Positions 1-8,711 of a stretch of DNA of 64,000 nucleotides are shown here, piece by piece. The notes beneath the pieces are model-generated. The model worked only from the letters and a program-made list of their open reading frames with translations. It was not told the origin of the DNA and searched no databases. The position numbers and the translations under genes are program-made. Positions within the stretch are counted from its first letter, which is position 1. Each line of letters begins with the position of its first letter. The DNA is from Olivibacter domesticus (GTDB lineage Bacteria; Bacteroidota; Bacteroidia; Sphingobacteriales; Sphingobacteriaceae), in contig NZ_FOAF01000003.1 in assembly GCF_900109575.1 (NCBI RefSeq), positions 1-64,000 of the forward strand, in the 5' to 3' direction.

Positions 1-19
1 TTCTTAAACATAAAAAATT

Positions 20-93
20 GGTCCGGTAGTTCAGCTGGTTAGAATACATGCCTGTCACGCATGGGGTCGCGGGTTCGAGTCCCGTCCGGACCG
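20..93 (+). tRNA. tRNA-Asp (anticodon GTC)
   Basis: A cloverleaf can be drawn. The acceptor arm GGTCCGG pairs with CCGGACC, the anticodon loop reads CCTGTCACG with anticodon GTC, and the T arm contains GGTTCGAGTCC. The discriminator base is G, as expected for tRNA-Asp. The 3' CCA is not encoded and must be added after transcription. A hairpin terminator follows within 15 bases, so the tRNA is probably its own transcription unit or the last gene of one. Confidence 0.97.
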
Positions 94-103
94 CTTTTTA
101 TAC

Positions 104-135
104 ATCTCTGGTTTCTTACGCAGAGATTTTTTTTT
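104..135 (+). terminator. Rho-independent terminator after tRNA-Asp
   Basis: A perfect 7-bp stem (ATCTCTG with CAGAGAT) encloses a 10-base loop and is followed by a run of eight T. It lies 11 bases after the tRNA. Confidence 0.85.
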
Positions 136-226
136 CTCCTTTCTTGTTATTGAATAGGTCTTACGTTCCTTAGATATCAAGATTTTTGGATTATCGAAAC
201 TTATATTAAACTATATTCATAAACTG

Positions 227-258
227 AACCTGCTCTAATAGGCGGGTTGTTTCTTTTT
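227..258 (+). terminator. Terminator-like hairpin just upstream of the MATE gene
   Basis: AACCTGC pairs with GCGGGTT (one G-T wobble) around an 8-base loop and is followed by a T-rich tract. It ends about 10 bases before the MATE start codon at 268. It could end read-through from the tRNA side or act as a leader attenuator for the efflux gene. The 5' part of the leader shows no known riboswitch that I recognise. Confidence 0.4.
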
Positions 259-267
259 CTATAGCAC

Positions 268-1608
268 ATGTACGGATTAGGATTGCTTCGTAATGAGGCG
301 GGCAAGACTTTGAAGCTCGCGGGTCCTATCATATTAGGAGAATTAGCACAGATGGCCCTTAGTCTGATTGATACTGCGATGGTGGGATCGGTCAGTTATA
401 AACAGCTTGCCGCTGCCGCTTTGGTAATGAGTGTAGTTAATATTCCTTTTGTATTTGGAATAGGTTTAACTATGTCCGTTTCCCAAATGGTTGCCATGGC
501 TCATGGTCGCAACGATGCACAAAAAGTATCCCATTACCTATATAATGGATTTTTATTATGTGCAGTTGCTGCGATTATTATTTCTATTGGATTAGAGTGC
601 AGCAAAAGTATTTTATTTCACCTTAAGCAGGACCCCGAGGTGGCGGAGATGGCGATTCCATTTTTAAGAATTATAGGGATATCCATCATCCCGATGATCC
701 TATTCATGACATTAAAACAGTTTACAGACGGGCTGGAGTACACCCGCACCGCCATGACGCTGTCTTTAATTGCCTTACCTTTAAACGCGTTCTTAAACTG
801 GCTGTTTATCTTTGGAAACTGGGGCTTTCCACGACTTGAGTTGGTTGGTGCTGCTTGGGGTACTTTAATTACCCGCACGCTCATCTTCATAGCCTTGGCG
901 ATTATTATTTTTAAACATAAAACTTTTAGGCGATATATTGCTGCCGGTCGAGCAAACTGGAAATTTAGCTGGTCGACTATAAAAGAGCTATTAGGAATCG
1001 GTATTCCGAGCAGCCTACAGGCCGGCATGGAGGTAGGCGTTTTTGCTGTTTCTGCAATTTTAGTTGGAACGATTGGTGCCGTTGAGCAAGCGGCCCACCA
1101 AATAGCCATGAATTGCGCAGCATTTACATTTATGGTGTCTATGGGTTTAGCACAGGGAGGTGCTATTCGTGTCAGCAATGCTTATGGCAGAAATGATTGG
1201 AAACATATTCTCACCATCGGAAAAAGCAGCATGTTAACGGCATTAGCTTATGGCATCCTCTGTTTTATTGTTTTTATCTCCTTTAATAATTTTCTACCCC
1301 GAATCTTTAACGATAATATAGCGGTTGTAACACTCGCCTCTTACTTATTGATCTTTGCAGCCATTTTTCAAATTTCTGACGCCACGCAGGCAGTTGGTGT
1401 AGGATTGCTCCGTGGCGCGAAAGATGTTAAGGTTCCAACACTTTTAGTAGGTATTGCCTACTGGGCAGTAGGTTTACCCATTGGGTATTTACTGGCTTTT
1501 CATTTCGATATGGGTGCGCCAGGTATTTGGACAGGTCTCATCATCGGACTTAGCTTAGTTTCAATTTTTCTGACAATCCGATTTTTAAAATTGAACCGGA
1601 ATCTATGA
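268..1608 (+). CDS. MATE family multidrug/metabolite efflux transporter
   Basis: This 446-aa inner-membrane protein has about twelve hydrophobic segments in two homologous halves, the size and layout of MATE (MatE/NorM-like) cation-coupled antiporters. The N-terminal half carries the typical LAGPIILGELAQMALSLID stretch followed by DTAMVG. The second half repeats the pattern at GIPSSLQAGMEVGVF, about residue 245. These proteins export cationic drugs or metabolites using Na+ or H+ gradients; the substrate cannot be told from sequence. The ATG at 268 is the first in frame. The gene stands alone between the tRNA and the ribosomal protein cluster, with a terminator-like hairpin just before it. Confidence 0.9.
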   Translation: MYGLGLLRNEAGKTLKLAGPIILGELAQMALSLIDTAMVGSVSYKQLAAAALVMSVVNIPFVFGIGLTMSVSQMVAMAHGRNDAQKVSHYLYNGFLLCAVAAIIISIGLECSKSILFHLKQDPEVAEMAIPFLRIIGISIIPMILFMTLKQFTDGLEYTRTAMTLSLIALPLNAFLNWLFIFGNWGFPRLELVGAAWGTLITRTLIFIALAIIIFKHKTFRRYIAAGRANWKFSWSTIKELLGIGIPSSLQAGMEVGVFAVSAILVGTIGAVEQAAHQIAMNCAAFTFMVSMGLAQGGAIRVSNAYGRNDWKHILTIGKSSMLTALAYGILCFIVFISFNNFLPRIFNDNIAVVTLASYLLIFAAIFQISDATQAVGVGLLRGAKDVKVPTLLVGIAYWAVGLPIGYLLAFHFDMGAPGIWTGLIIGLSLVSIFLTIRFLKLNRNL

Positions 1609-1735
1609 AATAGTTCGCCTCAGCTTATTTTTAGATAAACCGTTGCTTATTTAATGACACGATTAAATTTTACGCGATTAAAATATATTCGAAAAGCTGA
1701 AAACATCCTCATTATCAAATATATTTTAAGAATAG

Positions 1736-1767
1736 TTTTCAAATATTAAATTTTCTATCTACCTTTG
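1736..1767 (+). promoter_or_regulatory. Bacteroidota-type promoter of the rplM-rpsI-rpsB cluster
   Basis: A TACCTTTG box at 1760-1767 matches the Bacteroidota -7 consensus TAnnTTTG. A TTTT(C) element lies 20 bases upstream at 1736-1739, in the place of the -33 TTTG box. Transcription would start near 1771, leaving a leader of about 50 bases before rplM. Confidence 0.6.
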
Positions 1768-1822
1768 CAGTCCTTTAATTAGGGATAAAAGTATATTATT
1801 TAATTAATTCAAAATCAAGCAA

Positions 1823-2266
1823 GTGAATACGTTAAGTTACAAAACTGTCTCAGCCAACAAAAGCACCGTTAACAAAGAGTGGATCGTTGTTGACGCGGAA
1901 GATGAGATTTTGGGGCGCTTGTCATCTGAAATTGCGAAAGTAATCAGAGGAAAGCACAAGCCTACATTCACCCCACACGTAGACTGCGGAGATAACGTAA
2001 TTGTTATTAATGCAGACAAGATTAAGTTGACAGGAAACAAATTAGGCGAAAAGCAATATGTTTCTTACACTGGTTATCCTGGTGGTCAACGTTTCATTTC
2101 TCCAAAAGAGTTATTGGCTAAGCACCCTACCCGTATTGTAGAAAAAGCGGTACGTGGTATGTTACCTAAAAACCGTCTAGGTCGCGCTTTGTACAAAAAT
2201 CTATTTGTATATGCTGGTCCAGAGCACCCGCATGCAGCGCAAAATCCAAAAACAGTTAAATTCTAA
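1823..2266 (+). CDS. rplM: 50S ribosomal protein L13 (uL13)
   Basis: The 147-aa product has the length and sequence of uL13, which binds 23S rRNA early in large-subunit assembly. Recognisable segments are WIVVDAEDEILGRLSSEIA near the N terminus, GDNVIVINADKIKLTG in the middle, and AVRGMLPKNRLGR followed by YAGPEHPHAAQ at the C terminus. The start is GTG at 1823, and no in-frame ATG lies just upstream. It is the first gene of a cluster with rpsI 11 bases downstream, the widespread L13-S9 pair. A -7 promoter box lies about 55 bases upstream. Confidence 0.98.
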   Translation: MNTLSYKTVSANKSTVNKEWIVVDAEDEILGRLSSEIAKVIRGKHKPTFTPHVDCGDNVIVINADKIKLTGNKLGEKQYVSYTGYPGGQRFISPKELLAKHPTRIVEKAVRGMLPKNRLGRALYKNLFVYAGPEHPHAAQNPKTVKF

Positions 2267-2277
2267 GGAGAAAAGAA

Positions 2278-2664
2278 ATGTCAACAACTAACACTTCAGG
2301 AAGAAGAAAAACCGCTGTTGCTCGTATTTATTTATCAGCAGGAAGCGGAAACATTACCGTAAACGGTAAAGATTACAAGGAGTATTTCCCTACATTGCCA
2401 TTGCAATATATTGTTACTCAAAGTACAGAGGTTGCCGGTGTTGCTGGTAACTTTGATGTAAAAGTTAACGTAGCTGGAGGAGGCGTTAAAGGTCAAGCAG
2501 AAGCTGTGCGTTTAGCGATAGCTAAAGCTTTGGTTGAGCTAAACCCAGAAGTGAAACCTGCCTTGCGTGCTAAAGGTTTAATGACTCGTGATGACCGTAT
2601 GGTTGAGCGTAAAAAACCAGGACGTCGTAAAGCGCGCAGAAGATTTCAATTTAGTAAACGTTAA
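2278..2664 (+). CDS. rpsI: 30S ribosomal protein S9 (uS9)
   Basis: The 128-aa product carries the S9 hallmarks: SGRRKTAVARIYL at the N terminus, GGGVKGQAEAVRLAIAKAL in the middle, and the basic C-terminal tail RRKARRRFQFSKR, which reaches the P-site tRNA. It follows rplM by 11 bases. An AAGGAG Shine-Dalgarno sequence (2265-2270) begins at the rplM stop codon, 7 bases before the ATG, which is unusual in this window where most starts have none. rpsB follows 18 bases later, so the three genes very probably share one transcript. Confidence 0.98.
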   Translation: MSTTNTSGRRKTAVARIYLSAGSGNITVNGKDYKEYFPTLPLQYIVTQSTEVAGVAGNFDVKVNVAGGGVKGQAEAVRLAIAKALVELNPEVKPALRAKGLMTRDDRMVERKKPGRRKARRRFQFSKR

Positions 2665-2682
2665 TTTAAGGAGGATCAAACA

Positions 2683-3507
2683 ATGGCTAGAACAACATAT
2701 CAGGAATTACTGGATGCAGGTGTACACTTTGGTCACCTTACCCGCAAATGGGATCCGAAAATGTCGAAGTACATTTTCATGGAGCGTAATGGCATCCACA
2801 TTATCGATTTAAATAAAACCTTGTCGAAGCTTGAAGAAGCGGCTTCGGCGATCAAACAAATCGTAAAATCAGGTCGCAAAGTATTATTTGTAGCTACTAA
2901 AAAGCAAGCAAAAGACATTGTTGCCGAACAAGCTAAAGCAGTAAATATGCCTTTCGTAACCGAACGTTGGTTAGGTGGTATGTTAACTAACTTTGCTACT
3001 GTGCGTAAGTCTATTAAAAAAATGTCGAACATCGACAAAATGACTAAAGACGGAACGTACGATGTATTATCTAAAAAAGAGAAATTGATGATTCAACGGG
3101 AACGTATTAAGTTGGAAACCTTATTAGGAGGTATTGCAGACTTAAACCGCTTACCGGCTGCCTTATTCATTATCGATGTAAAGAAAGAACACATCGCTGT
3201 AAGTGAGGCAATGAAATTGAACATCCCTACCTTTGCTATGGTAGATACTAACTCTGATCCTACAAACATCGATTTCCCTATTCCGGCGAATGATGATGCT
3301 ACTAAATCAATTACCCTAATTACGAATGTAATTAAACAGGCAATTATTGAAGGATTAGAAGAACGCAAACGTGATAAAGAAGAAGAAGCAGAAAAAGAAG
3401 CTGCTGCTTCAAAAGCAAAAGTAGACAGCGGTGAAGAACCTGCTGCTGAAGTTGCTCCTAAGCGTGAACGTAAAGCCGAAGCTACTGAAGCTAAAGACGG
3501 AGAATAA
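2683..3507 (+). CDS. rpsB: 30S ribosomal protein S2 (uS2)
   Basis: The 274-aa protein has the S2 core, with LLDAGVHFGHLTRKWDPKM at the N terminus, the ERWLGGMLTNF motif and DTNSDP. From about residue 228 it has a charged, low-complexity C-terminal extension (runs of E, K and A) that makes it longer than E. coli S2 (241 aa). Such tails are usual in Bacteroidota. A strong AAGGAGG Shine-Dalgarno sequence sits at 2668-2674, 8 bases before the ATG. It is followed by tsf, the usual S2/EF-Ts pairing, but across a 116-base gap that holds a stem-loop. Confidence 0.98.
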   Translation: MARTTYQELLDAGVHFGHLTRKWDPKMSKYIFMERNGIHIIDLNKTLSKLEEAASAIKQIVKSGRKVLFVATKKQAKDIVAEQAKAVNMPFVTERWLGGMLTNFATVRKSIKKMSNIDKMTKDGTYDVLSKKEKLMIQRERIKLETLLGGIADLNRLPAALFIIDVKKEHIAVSEAMKLNIPTFAMVDTNSDPTNIDFPIPANDDATKSITLITNVIKQAIIEGLEERKRDKEEEAEKEAAASKAKVDSGEEPAAEVAPKRERKAEATEAKDGE

Positions 3508-3519
3508 TTAAATCCGGTA

Positions 3520-3582
3520 ATGGGTTAGGGGTTACTTAGTGGATAGTATATATTTATTCACCTTTGGTAATCCATAACCCAT
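3520..3582 (+). promoter_or_regulatory. Stem-loop between rpsB and tsf
   Basis: ATGGGTTA (3520-3527) is complementary to TAACCCAT (3575-3582), and TGGAT (3540-3544) to the adjoining ATCCA (3570-3574). Together they make a two-part stem with an internal bulge. No T-run follows, so this is not a classical terminator. It could tune tsf expression relative to rpsB by partial attenuation or mRNA processing. Confidence 0.45.
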
Positions 3583-3623
3583 CACTTATTTATAAAGCAA
3601 ATTAAAATAAAAAGGAAAATAAA

Positions 3624-4463
3624 ATGTCTACAGTACAAATTTCTGCATCAGACGTAAATAAATTGCGCCAACAAACAGGTGCTGGTATGATGGATTGTAA
3701 AAAGGCTTTGGTTGAAGCTAATGGTGATTTCGAAGCTGCAGTTGATTACTTACGCAAAAAAGGCGCTAAAGTAGCTGCAAGCCGTCAAGATCGTGATTCG
3801 AACGAAGGTGTTGTAATTGCAAAAACAACTGCTGATGGAAAACGCGGTGTTGTTGTTGAGGTAAATTGCGAAACGGATTTCGTTGCAAAAAATGCTGACT
3901 TCATTGCTTTTGCTGAAAGTATAGCGAATGCTGCCATTAACGAATCTCCTTCTTCAGTAGAGGAATTAAAATCATTGGAAATCAACGGATCTAAAGTTGC
4001 TGATCTGTTAATTGAGCAAACTGGTAAAATCGGCGAAAAAATTGAGGTTTCTAAATACGAGGTTATTACTGCTGAAAAAGTTGTTCCTTACATCCACGGC
4101 AACTACCGTTTAGGTGTATTGGTAGGATTAAGCGCAGTAGCTGAAGGTGCAGACGAGGCAGGAAAAGATGTGGCTATGCAAATTGCAGCAATGAACCCTG
4201 TTGCTATAGATAAAGATGGGGTAGATACACGCACTATTGAACGTGAACTAGAGATTGCTAAAGAACAAATCCGTGCTGAAGGAAAACCTGATAACATGGT
4301 GGAAAAAATTGCCCAAGGTAAATTGAACAAATTCTATAAAGATTCTACTTTATTGAATCAAGAATTTGTTAAAGATAGCTCTAAAAGTGTTGCTCAGTTC
4401 CTTGATGGCGTTTCTAAAGGCCTAACAGTAACAGCATTTAAACGCGTACAATTAGGCGCTTAG
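3624..4463 (+). CDS. tsf: Elongation factor Ts
   Basis: EF-Ts is the guanine-nucleotide exchange factor that regenerates EF-Tu-GTP. The 279-aa protein opens with the family signature of a UBA-like domain (VNKLRQQTGAGMMDCKKAL, then EANGDFEAAVDYLRKKG) and contains the EVNCETDFVAKN signature at about residues 78-89, which inserts at the EF-Tu nucleotide site. The rest is the dimerisation/core region, ending in FKRVQLGA. Length is normal for the family. An AAGGAAAA purine stretch precedes the ATG. A very strong palindromic terminator follows at 4525-4560. Confidence 0.98.
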   Translation: MSTVQISASDVNKLRQQTGAGMMDCKKALVEANGDFEAAVDYLRKKGAKVAASRQDRDSNEGVVIAKTTADGKRGVVVEVNCETDFVAKNADFIAFAESIANAAINESPSSVEELKSLEINGSKVADLLIEQTGKIGEKIEVSKYEVITAEKVVPYIHGNYRLGVLVGLSAVAEGADEAGKDVAMQIAAMNPVAIDKDGVDTRTIERELEIAKEQIRAEGKPDNMVEKIAQGKLNKFYKDSTLLNQEFVKDSSKSVAQFLDGVSKGLTVTAFKRVQLGA

Positions 4464-4524
4464 TCTAGTTGTGAGTTACGCGTTGTGCGTTATGAGTACT
4501 CATTAACTCCACGATGTTCTCATT

Positions 4525-4560
4525 AAAAAAGCTTCCCAAAAATTTTTGGGAAGCTTTTTT
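4525..4560. terminator. Bidirectional terminator between tsf and the ComM-like gene
   Basis: A perfect 36-base palindrome has arms of AAAAAAGCTTCCCAAAAA and its complement. The A/T ends make it a terminator on both strands for the convergent genes tsf and comM. GAGTT-type words at 4466-4500 and their complements (AACTC-type) at 4600-4625 flank it. Confidence 0.92.
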
Positions 4561-4626
4561 GTATCGAATTCCCTTGCCTTTTTCTAATCTGTCCCCGCAA
4601 CTCAAAACTAGCAACTCGCAACTCTC

Positions 4627-6165
4627 TTATCCCGCCCAATTCTCTCTATCCAAACTTCTATAATGTATTGCTTCCGCGAGATGTTCCGTCTCTATACTAC
4701 TACTCTTTCCCAAATCGGCAATTGTTCTTGCCACTTTTAAGATGCGATCATAGGCCCTCGCTGAGAGACCTAGCTTCTCCATTGCATTTTTTAAGAGTGT
4801 TTGTCCTTCTAGACTCACCGTACAAATTTCTCTCACTTTTTTCGATCCCATCTGCGCATTACTATGGATCTTTTCATTTTTTTCAAATCGCTCTTCCTGA
4901 AATCCTCTCGCCATAACGACCCTATCTCTTATATCCCGACTATTCTCTTGCACCAAGTGACCGGTAAGTTTCTGAAAATCCACCGGTGTTACTTCAACAT
5001 GTAGATCTATGCGATCTAATAATGGCCCGGAAACCTTACTAAGATAACGCTGAACAACAGCGGGTGAGCATACACAATCTTTGTCGGGGTGATTATAGTA
5101 TCCGCAAGGACAGGGGTTCATAGAGGCGATGAGCATAAAACTTGCAGGGTAGTCGACCGTCAACTTAGCCCGTGAAATAGTAATCTGCCTTTCTTCCAGT
5201 GGCTGCCTCAATACTTCTAATACAGACCTCTTAAACTCAGGCAGTTCATCTAAAAACAATACGCCATTATGTGCTAAAGATATTTCTCCAGGTTGTGGGT
5301 TCCCTCCTCCGCCAACCAACGCTACATCGCTTACAGTATGATGAGGAGCTCTGAAAGGCCTAATAGTCATTAAAGAACTAGCTGCAGTAATTTTACCCGC
5401 TACGGAATGGATTTTTGTCGTTTCAAGTGATTCATGGAGATTCAAAGGGGGTAAAATGGAGGGTAATCTTTTTGCCAACATGGTCTTTCCCGCGCCAGGA
5501 GGACCGATAAGAATGACATTATGGCCGCCTGCAGCTGCTATTTCCAATGCTCTCTTAATGTTCTCCTGTCCGTGTACATCAGCAAAATCGAATTCATAAT
5601 TATTAATATTTTTCTGAAATTCAGCCCTTGTATCAATTTTTACGATATCAAAATCTTTTTCGGCGTTAAAAAATTGGATCACCTCTGTAATATTTGATAA
5701 ACCATATACTTCCAGATTATCCACGATAGCCGCTTCGCGAGCATTTGAAGCAGGCAGAACGATCCCTTTGAATCCCTCTTTTCTTGCCTGAACAGCAATA
5801 GATAATGCCCCCTTAATAGGCTGTAATCCCCCATCTAGTGAAAGCTCTCCCAAGATAAGATAGTCTTTAAGCTTGTCGGAATTTATTTGTCCTGATGCGG
5901 CTAAAATGCCAATTGCCATGGCCAGATCATAACTAGACCCCTCTTTTTTAATATCAGCAGGAGCCAGGTTAATGACGATCTTTTGTCGGGGCATTCTATA
6001 GTTAGCGTTCTGTAAAGCACTTTCTACCCGAAAAGTACTTTCTTTAATTGCGCTGTCGGGAAGACCAACAATAAAATATTGTGTCCCTGCTGAAATATTA
6101 ACTTCTATTGCGATAATGGTAGCATTTATTCCATAAACAGCGCTGCTAAACGTTTTGATTAACAT
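4627..6165 (-). CDS. YifB/ComM family Mg-chelatase-like AAA+ ATPase
   Basis: This protein of about 512 aa belongs to the YifB/ComM family. In naturally competent bacteria ComM is a hexameric helicase promoting branch migration during recombination; elsewhere its role is less clear. It has an N-terminal Lon-protease-like domain (residues 1-170), a Walker A motif GPPGAGKTMLAKR, Walker B FLDELPEF, the Cys-containing insert NPCPCGYYNHPDKDCVC, and a C-terminal helical Mg-chelatase domain (LSARAYDRILKVARTIADL). I chose the ATG at 6165 (MLIKTFSSAVYG), because a longer frame to 6207 adds 14 residues not typical of the family. It is convergent with tsf and separated from ffh by a terminator. Confidence 0.93.
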   Translation of the reverse strand: MLIKTFSSAVYGINATIIAIEVNISAGTQYFIVGLPDSAIKESTFRVESALQNANYRMPRQKIVINLAPADIKKEGSSYDLAMAIGILAASGQINSDKLKDYLILGELSLDGGLQPIKGALSIAVQARKEGFKGIVLPASNAREAAIVDNLEVYGLSNITEVIQFFNAEKDFDIVKIDTRAEFQKNINNYEFDFADVHGQENIKRALEIAAAGGHNVILIGPPGAGKTMLAKRLPSILPPLNLHESLETTKIHSVAGKITAASSLMTIRPFRAPHHTVSDVALVGGGGNPQPGEISLAHNGVLFLDELPEFKRSVLEVLRQPLEERQITISRAKLTVDYPASFMLIASMNPCPCGYYNHPDKDCVCSPAVVQRYLSKVSGPLLDRIDLHVEVTPVDFQKLTGHLVQENSRDIRDRVVMARGFQEERFEKNEKIHSNAQMGSKKVREICTVSLEGQTLLKNAMEKLGLSARAYDRILKVARTIADLGKSSSIETEHLAEAIHYRSLDRENWAG

Positions 6166-6203
6166 AGATAATAGGTTTATAGTTCTTAAGGAACCCCAAA
6201 TTA

Positions 6204-6237
6204 ACAAAAAAAGCGGTATCTTCCTACGATACCGCTT
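6204..6237 (-). terminator. Terminator of ffh
   Basis: On the minus strand AAGCGGTATC pairs with GATACCGCTT around a 7-base loop and is followed by a run of seven T (then GTT). It sits 25 bases after the ffh stop and separates ffh from the ComM-like gene. Confidence 0.9.
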
Positions 6238-6261
6238 AAATATTATTATTCGTTGCGCTCC

Positions 6262-7602
6262 TTATTTCCCAAAAGGAGTTCGAGGCATACCTCGCATCAT
6301 CTTGGCAGCGGCAGCTGGATTGGAAAATTGTTTCATCATTTTTCGCATATCATTAAACTGTTTCATAAGTTTATTGACATCATTAATATCCGTTCCAGAA
6401 CCTTTTGCTATTCTCATGCGTCGTTTTTGATCAATAGCATCTGGATTTTCACGCTCAAAGGGAGTCATCGAACCAACAATAGCCTCTATTGGTTTAAAGG
6501 CATCATCATCTATATCAACGTCTTTTATAGCCTTTCCAACGCCAGGAATCATTCCCATCAAATCTTTCATGTTACCCATTTTTTTGATCTGTTGGATCTG
6601 GCTAACAAAGTCATTAAAATCGAATTTATTCTTCCGTATTTTCTTCTGAAGTGCTGCAGCTTCTTTCTCATCAAACTGCTGTTGTGCACGCTCAACTAAA
6701 GATACCACATCACCCATACCTAAGATACGGGAAGCCATACGATCGGGGTAAAAAACGTCTAGCGCTTCCATTTTCTCCCCCGTACCGATAAATTTAATTG
6801 GTTTGTTAACTACTGATTTAATAGATAAGGCTGCACCACCCCTGGTATCCCCATCCAATTTCGTTAAAACTACACCCGTAAAATCTAAGCGATCGTTAAA
6901 TGTTTTAGCTGTATTTACCGCATCTTGTCCGGTCATGGAATCCACTACAAACAAGATTTCATGTGGTTGAGTAGCCTCCTTCACCGCGGTAATTTCATTC
7001 ATCAAGGCTTCGTCGATAGCTAATCTACCTGCGGTATCGACAATAACGACATTATAACCATTCTTTTTAGCTTCGGCCACTCCTTCCTCCGCGATGGCAA
7101 TAGGATCGTTAGAATCACGATTGGTATAAACGGGCACATCTACTTGCTGAGCCAGTACTTCCAATTGGTCTATAGCAGCGGGGCGATAAACATCACCCGC
7201 AACTAGTAAGGGCTTTTTGCCTCTTTTTTCTTTTAGATACTTAGCTAGTTTTCCGGTAAAAGTGGTTTTACCAGCACCATTCAACCCAGCTATTAAGATA
7301 ACAGTAGGGTTTTTCCCTATTTCAAGTTCCGTTACCGAACCTCCCATAAGCTGTGTCAGCTCATCGTTCATTATCTTTGTAAGCAATTGCCCAGGAGAAA
7401 TGCTGTTAAGTACATTCTCTCCTAACGCTTTTTGCTTTACATCGTCTGTAAAGGCCTTTGCAGTCTTGTAATTAACATCGGCATCTAATAACGCCTTACG
7501 GATTTCTTTTATAGTTTCCGCGACGTTAATCTCCGTAATATTTCCTTGGCCTTTTAAAACTTTAAAGGCCCTATCCAGCTTATCCTGTAAATTATCGAAC
7601 AT
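6262..7602 (-). CDS. ffh: Signal recognition particle protein Ffh (SRP54)
   Basis: Ffh is the SRP GTPase that binds signal sequences on translating ribosomes and delivers them to FtsY at the membrane. The 446-aa protein has the N domain (about 1-85), the G domain with P-loop [10 protein letters not shown] (about 110), [18 protein letters not shown] and GTGEK motifs, and the methionine-rich M domain from about residue 300 ([12 protein letters not shown], then [11 protein letters not shown]). It ends with the RNA-binding and Met-rich tail ([21 protein letters not shown]). The length is standard. It is followed by a strong terminator; the DUF2911 gene upstream is 45 bases away on the same strand. 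Confidence 0.98.
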   Translation of the reverse strand: MFDNLQDKLDRAFKVLKGQGNITEINVAETIKEIRKALLDADVNYKTAKAFTDDVKQKALGENVLNSISPGQLLTKIMNDELTQLMGGSVTELEIGKNPTVILIAGLNGAGKTTFTGKLAKYLKEKRGKKPLLVAGDVYRPAAIDQLEVLAQQVDVPVYTNRDSNDPIAIAEEGVAEAKKNGYNVVIVDTAGRLAIDEALMNEITAVKEATQPHEILFVVDSMTGQDAVNTAKTFNDRLDFTGVVLTKLDGDTRGGAALSIKSVVNKPIKFIGTGEKMEALDVFYPDRMASRILGMGDVVSLVERAQQQFDEKEAAALQKKIRKNKFDFNDFVSQIQQIKKMGNMKDLMGMIPGVGKAIKDVDIDDDAFKPIEAIVGSMTPFERENPDAIDQKRRMRIAKGSGTDINDVNKLMKQFNDMRKMMKQFSNPAAAAKMMRGMPRTPFGK

Positions 7603-7647
7603 TGTATTGTTATTCTCTGTTTTTAAACGGATTGCAAAGATAGTGAA

Positions 7648-8499
7648 TTATTTTGCCTTCTCTAAAACTTGATCGTTCAACCTTATATATTCATCACTCT
7701 TTGCCTTTTCTGCGACCTGTTTTCCCAACGTGGCGGAAGCCTTAGCGCCCGCTTTATCGCCTTTTTTCAACTGAATTTGCGCTTTCCAATAATATGGGTA
7801 CGGCAATTCAGGATTTGCCTTTACCGCTTCGTCAGCCCAATATAAAGCTTTGTCAAGATCTTTATTGTTATTAAGATAATATTGGGCAGCTGCTAAATAC
7901 GGTTTTTTATCCCCTTGCATAGCTTGATCAATAGATGCCATAATCTCGGCATCCTGATCTACCTTAATATCAAATGAAATAGCAGTATTTTCCCAAGCGA
8001 TACTTAGTTTGGCAGTAGTGGTTGTAACCGCGGGAAAACTGATTGTAAATGTTTCAACTTTTGTTGCCGTTTTTTCTGGTTTTACAGTAAAACGCAACAC
8101 ATCATCAGCTTGCTTATATTCATATGCCCCCCATTGCTCACTATTTTTATTCAAAATAACTGTCCACTCATTTTTATCAGGAATCGTAAATAAACCATAC
8201 GTACCTGCAGGTAATGTTTTTCCGTTGATAATTACATCCCCACTAAACGATAAGGTGGTGGCACCATTGGCACCCGTGCGCCATACATTTCCGTATTGCT
8301 CTAAACCACCAAAAATTTTACGCCCATTAACATTTGGTCTAGCATAGGTCAGTGTTATCTGGCTAATGCCTAAATCTTGAGTGATCACCTGTTTGCTACT
8401 TGCTGCCGGAAGTTTTAATCCTTGTGCTGCACTTTGACTTATGTTCAAAACGGACGTTAGCAGTAAGACTATAGCTAAACTTAAAAATATTCTCTTCAT
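7648..8499 (-). CDS. DUF2911 domain protein with C-terminal TPR-like helices, secreted
   Basis: The 283-aa protein begins with a signal peptide (about residues 1-25, cut after SAAQ). The DUF2911 domain follows, recognisable by ITLTYARPNVNGRKIFGG, the VWRTGANGATTLSFS motif and LPAGTYGLFTIPDKNEWTVI. Residues 195-270 (YLAAAQYYLNNNKDLDKALY, then WADEAVKANPELPYPYYWKA) resemble tetratricopeptide repeats. DUF2911 proteins are common in Bacteroidota and have no assigned function; the fold is predicted to be periplasmic or surface. It lies 45 bases upstream of ffh on the same strand, but I see no functional link. Confidence 0.85.
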   Translation of the reverse strand: MKRIFLSLAIVLLLTSVLNISQSAAQGLKLPAASSKQVITQDLGISQITLTYARPNVNGRKIFGGLEQYGNVWRTGANGATTLSFSGDVIINGKTLPAGTYGLFTIPDKNEWTVILNKNSEQWGAYEYKQADDVLRFTVKPEKTATKVETFTISFPAVTTTTAKLSIAWENTAISFDIKVDQDAEIMASIDQAMQGDKKPYLAAAQYYLNNNKDLDKALYWADEAVKANPELPYPYYWKAQIQLKKGDKAGAKASATLGKQVAEKAKSDEYIRLNDQVLEKAK

Positions 8500-8711
8500 C
8501 TGTTTATTTTTGTTTATTCATATTGTGTTTGCCTTTTATTGCATTCATGCTGCCTTCGGCGGTTTATTGATATTGCTGGTTGTTTTTTTAAGGTATGAAT
8601 GACTCACCAGTTGGTGGGTCGGTTTACACCAAATATTTAATAGGTTCATTGCTCGAAGATAAAAAAGAATCCACATATAGCCTAATATGTTAGATCAATT
8701 AGTTGTTTGAT

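Noticed and set aside
618-1178. 186-aa frame antisense to the MATE gene
   Set aside because: The sense frame encodes a complete conserved transporter; the antisense has no recognisable domain.
6155-6699. Plus-strand frames antisense to ffh
   Set aside because: Composition is that of a complement shadow (Phe/Ser/Ile rich), fully inside the conserved Ffh M-domain coding region and its terminator.
8601-8620. Hairpin GACTCACC/GGTGGGTC as terminator between the DUF2911 and DUF4091 genes
   Set aside because: No T-run follows on either strand. The 8500-8711 gap otherwise shows nothing I can support.
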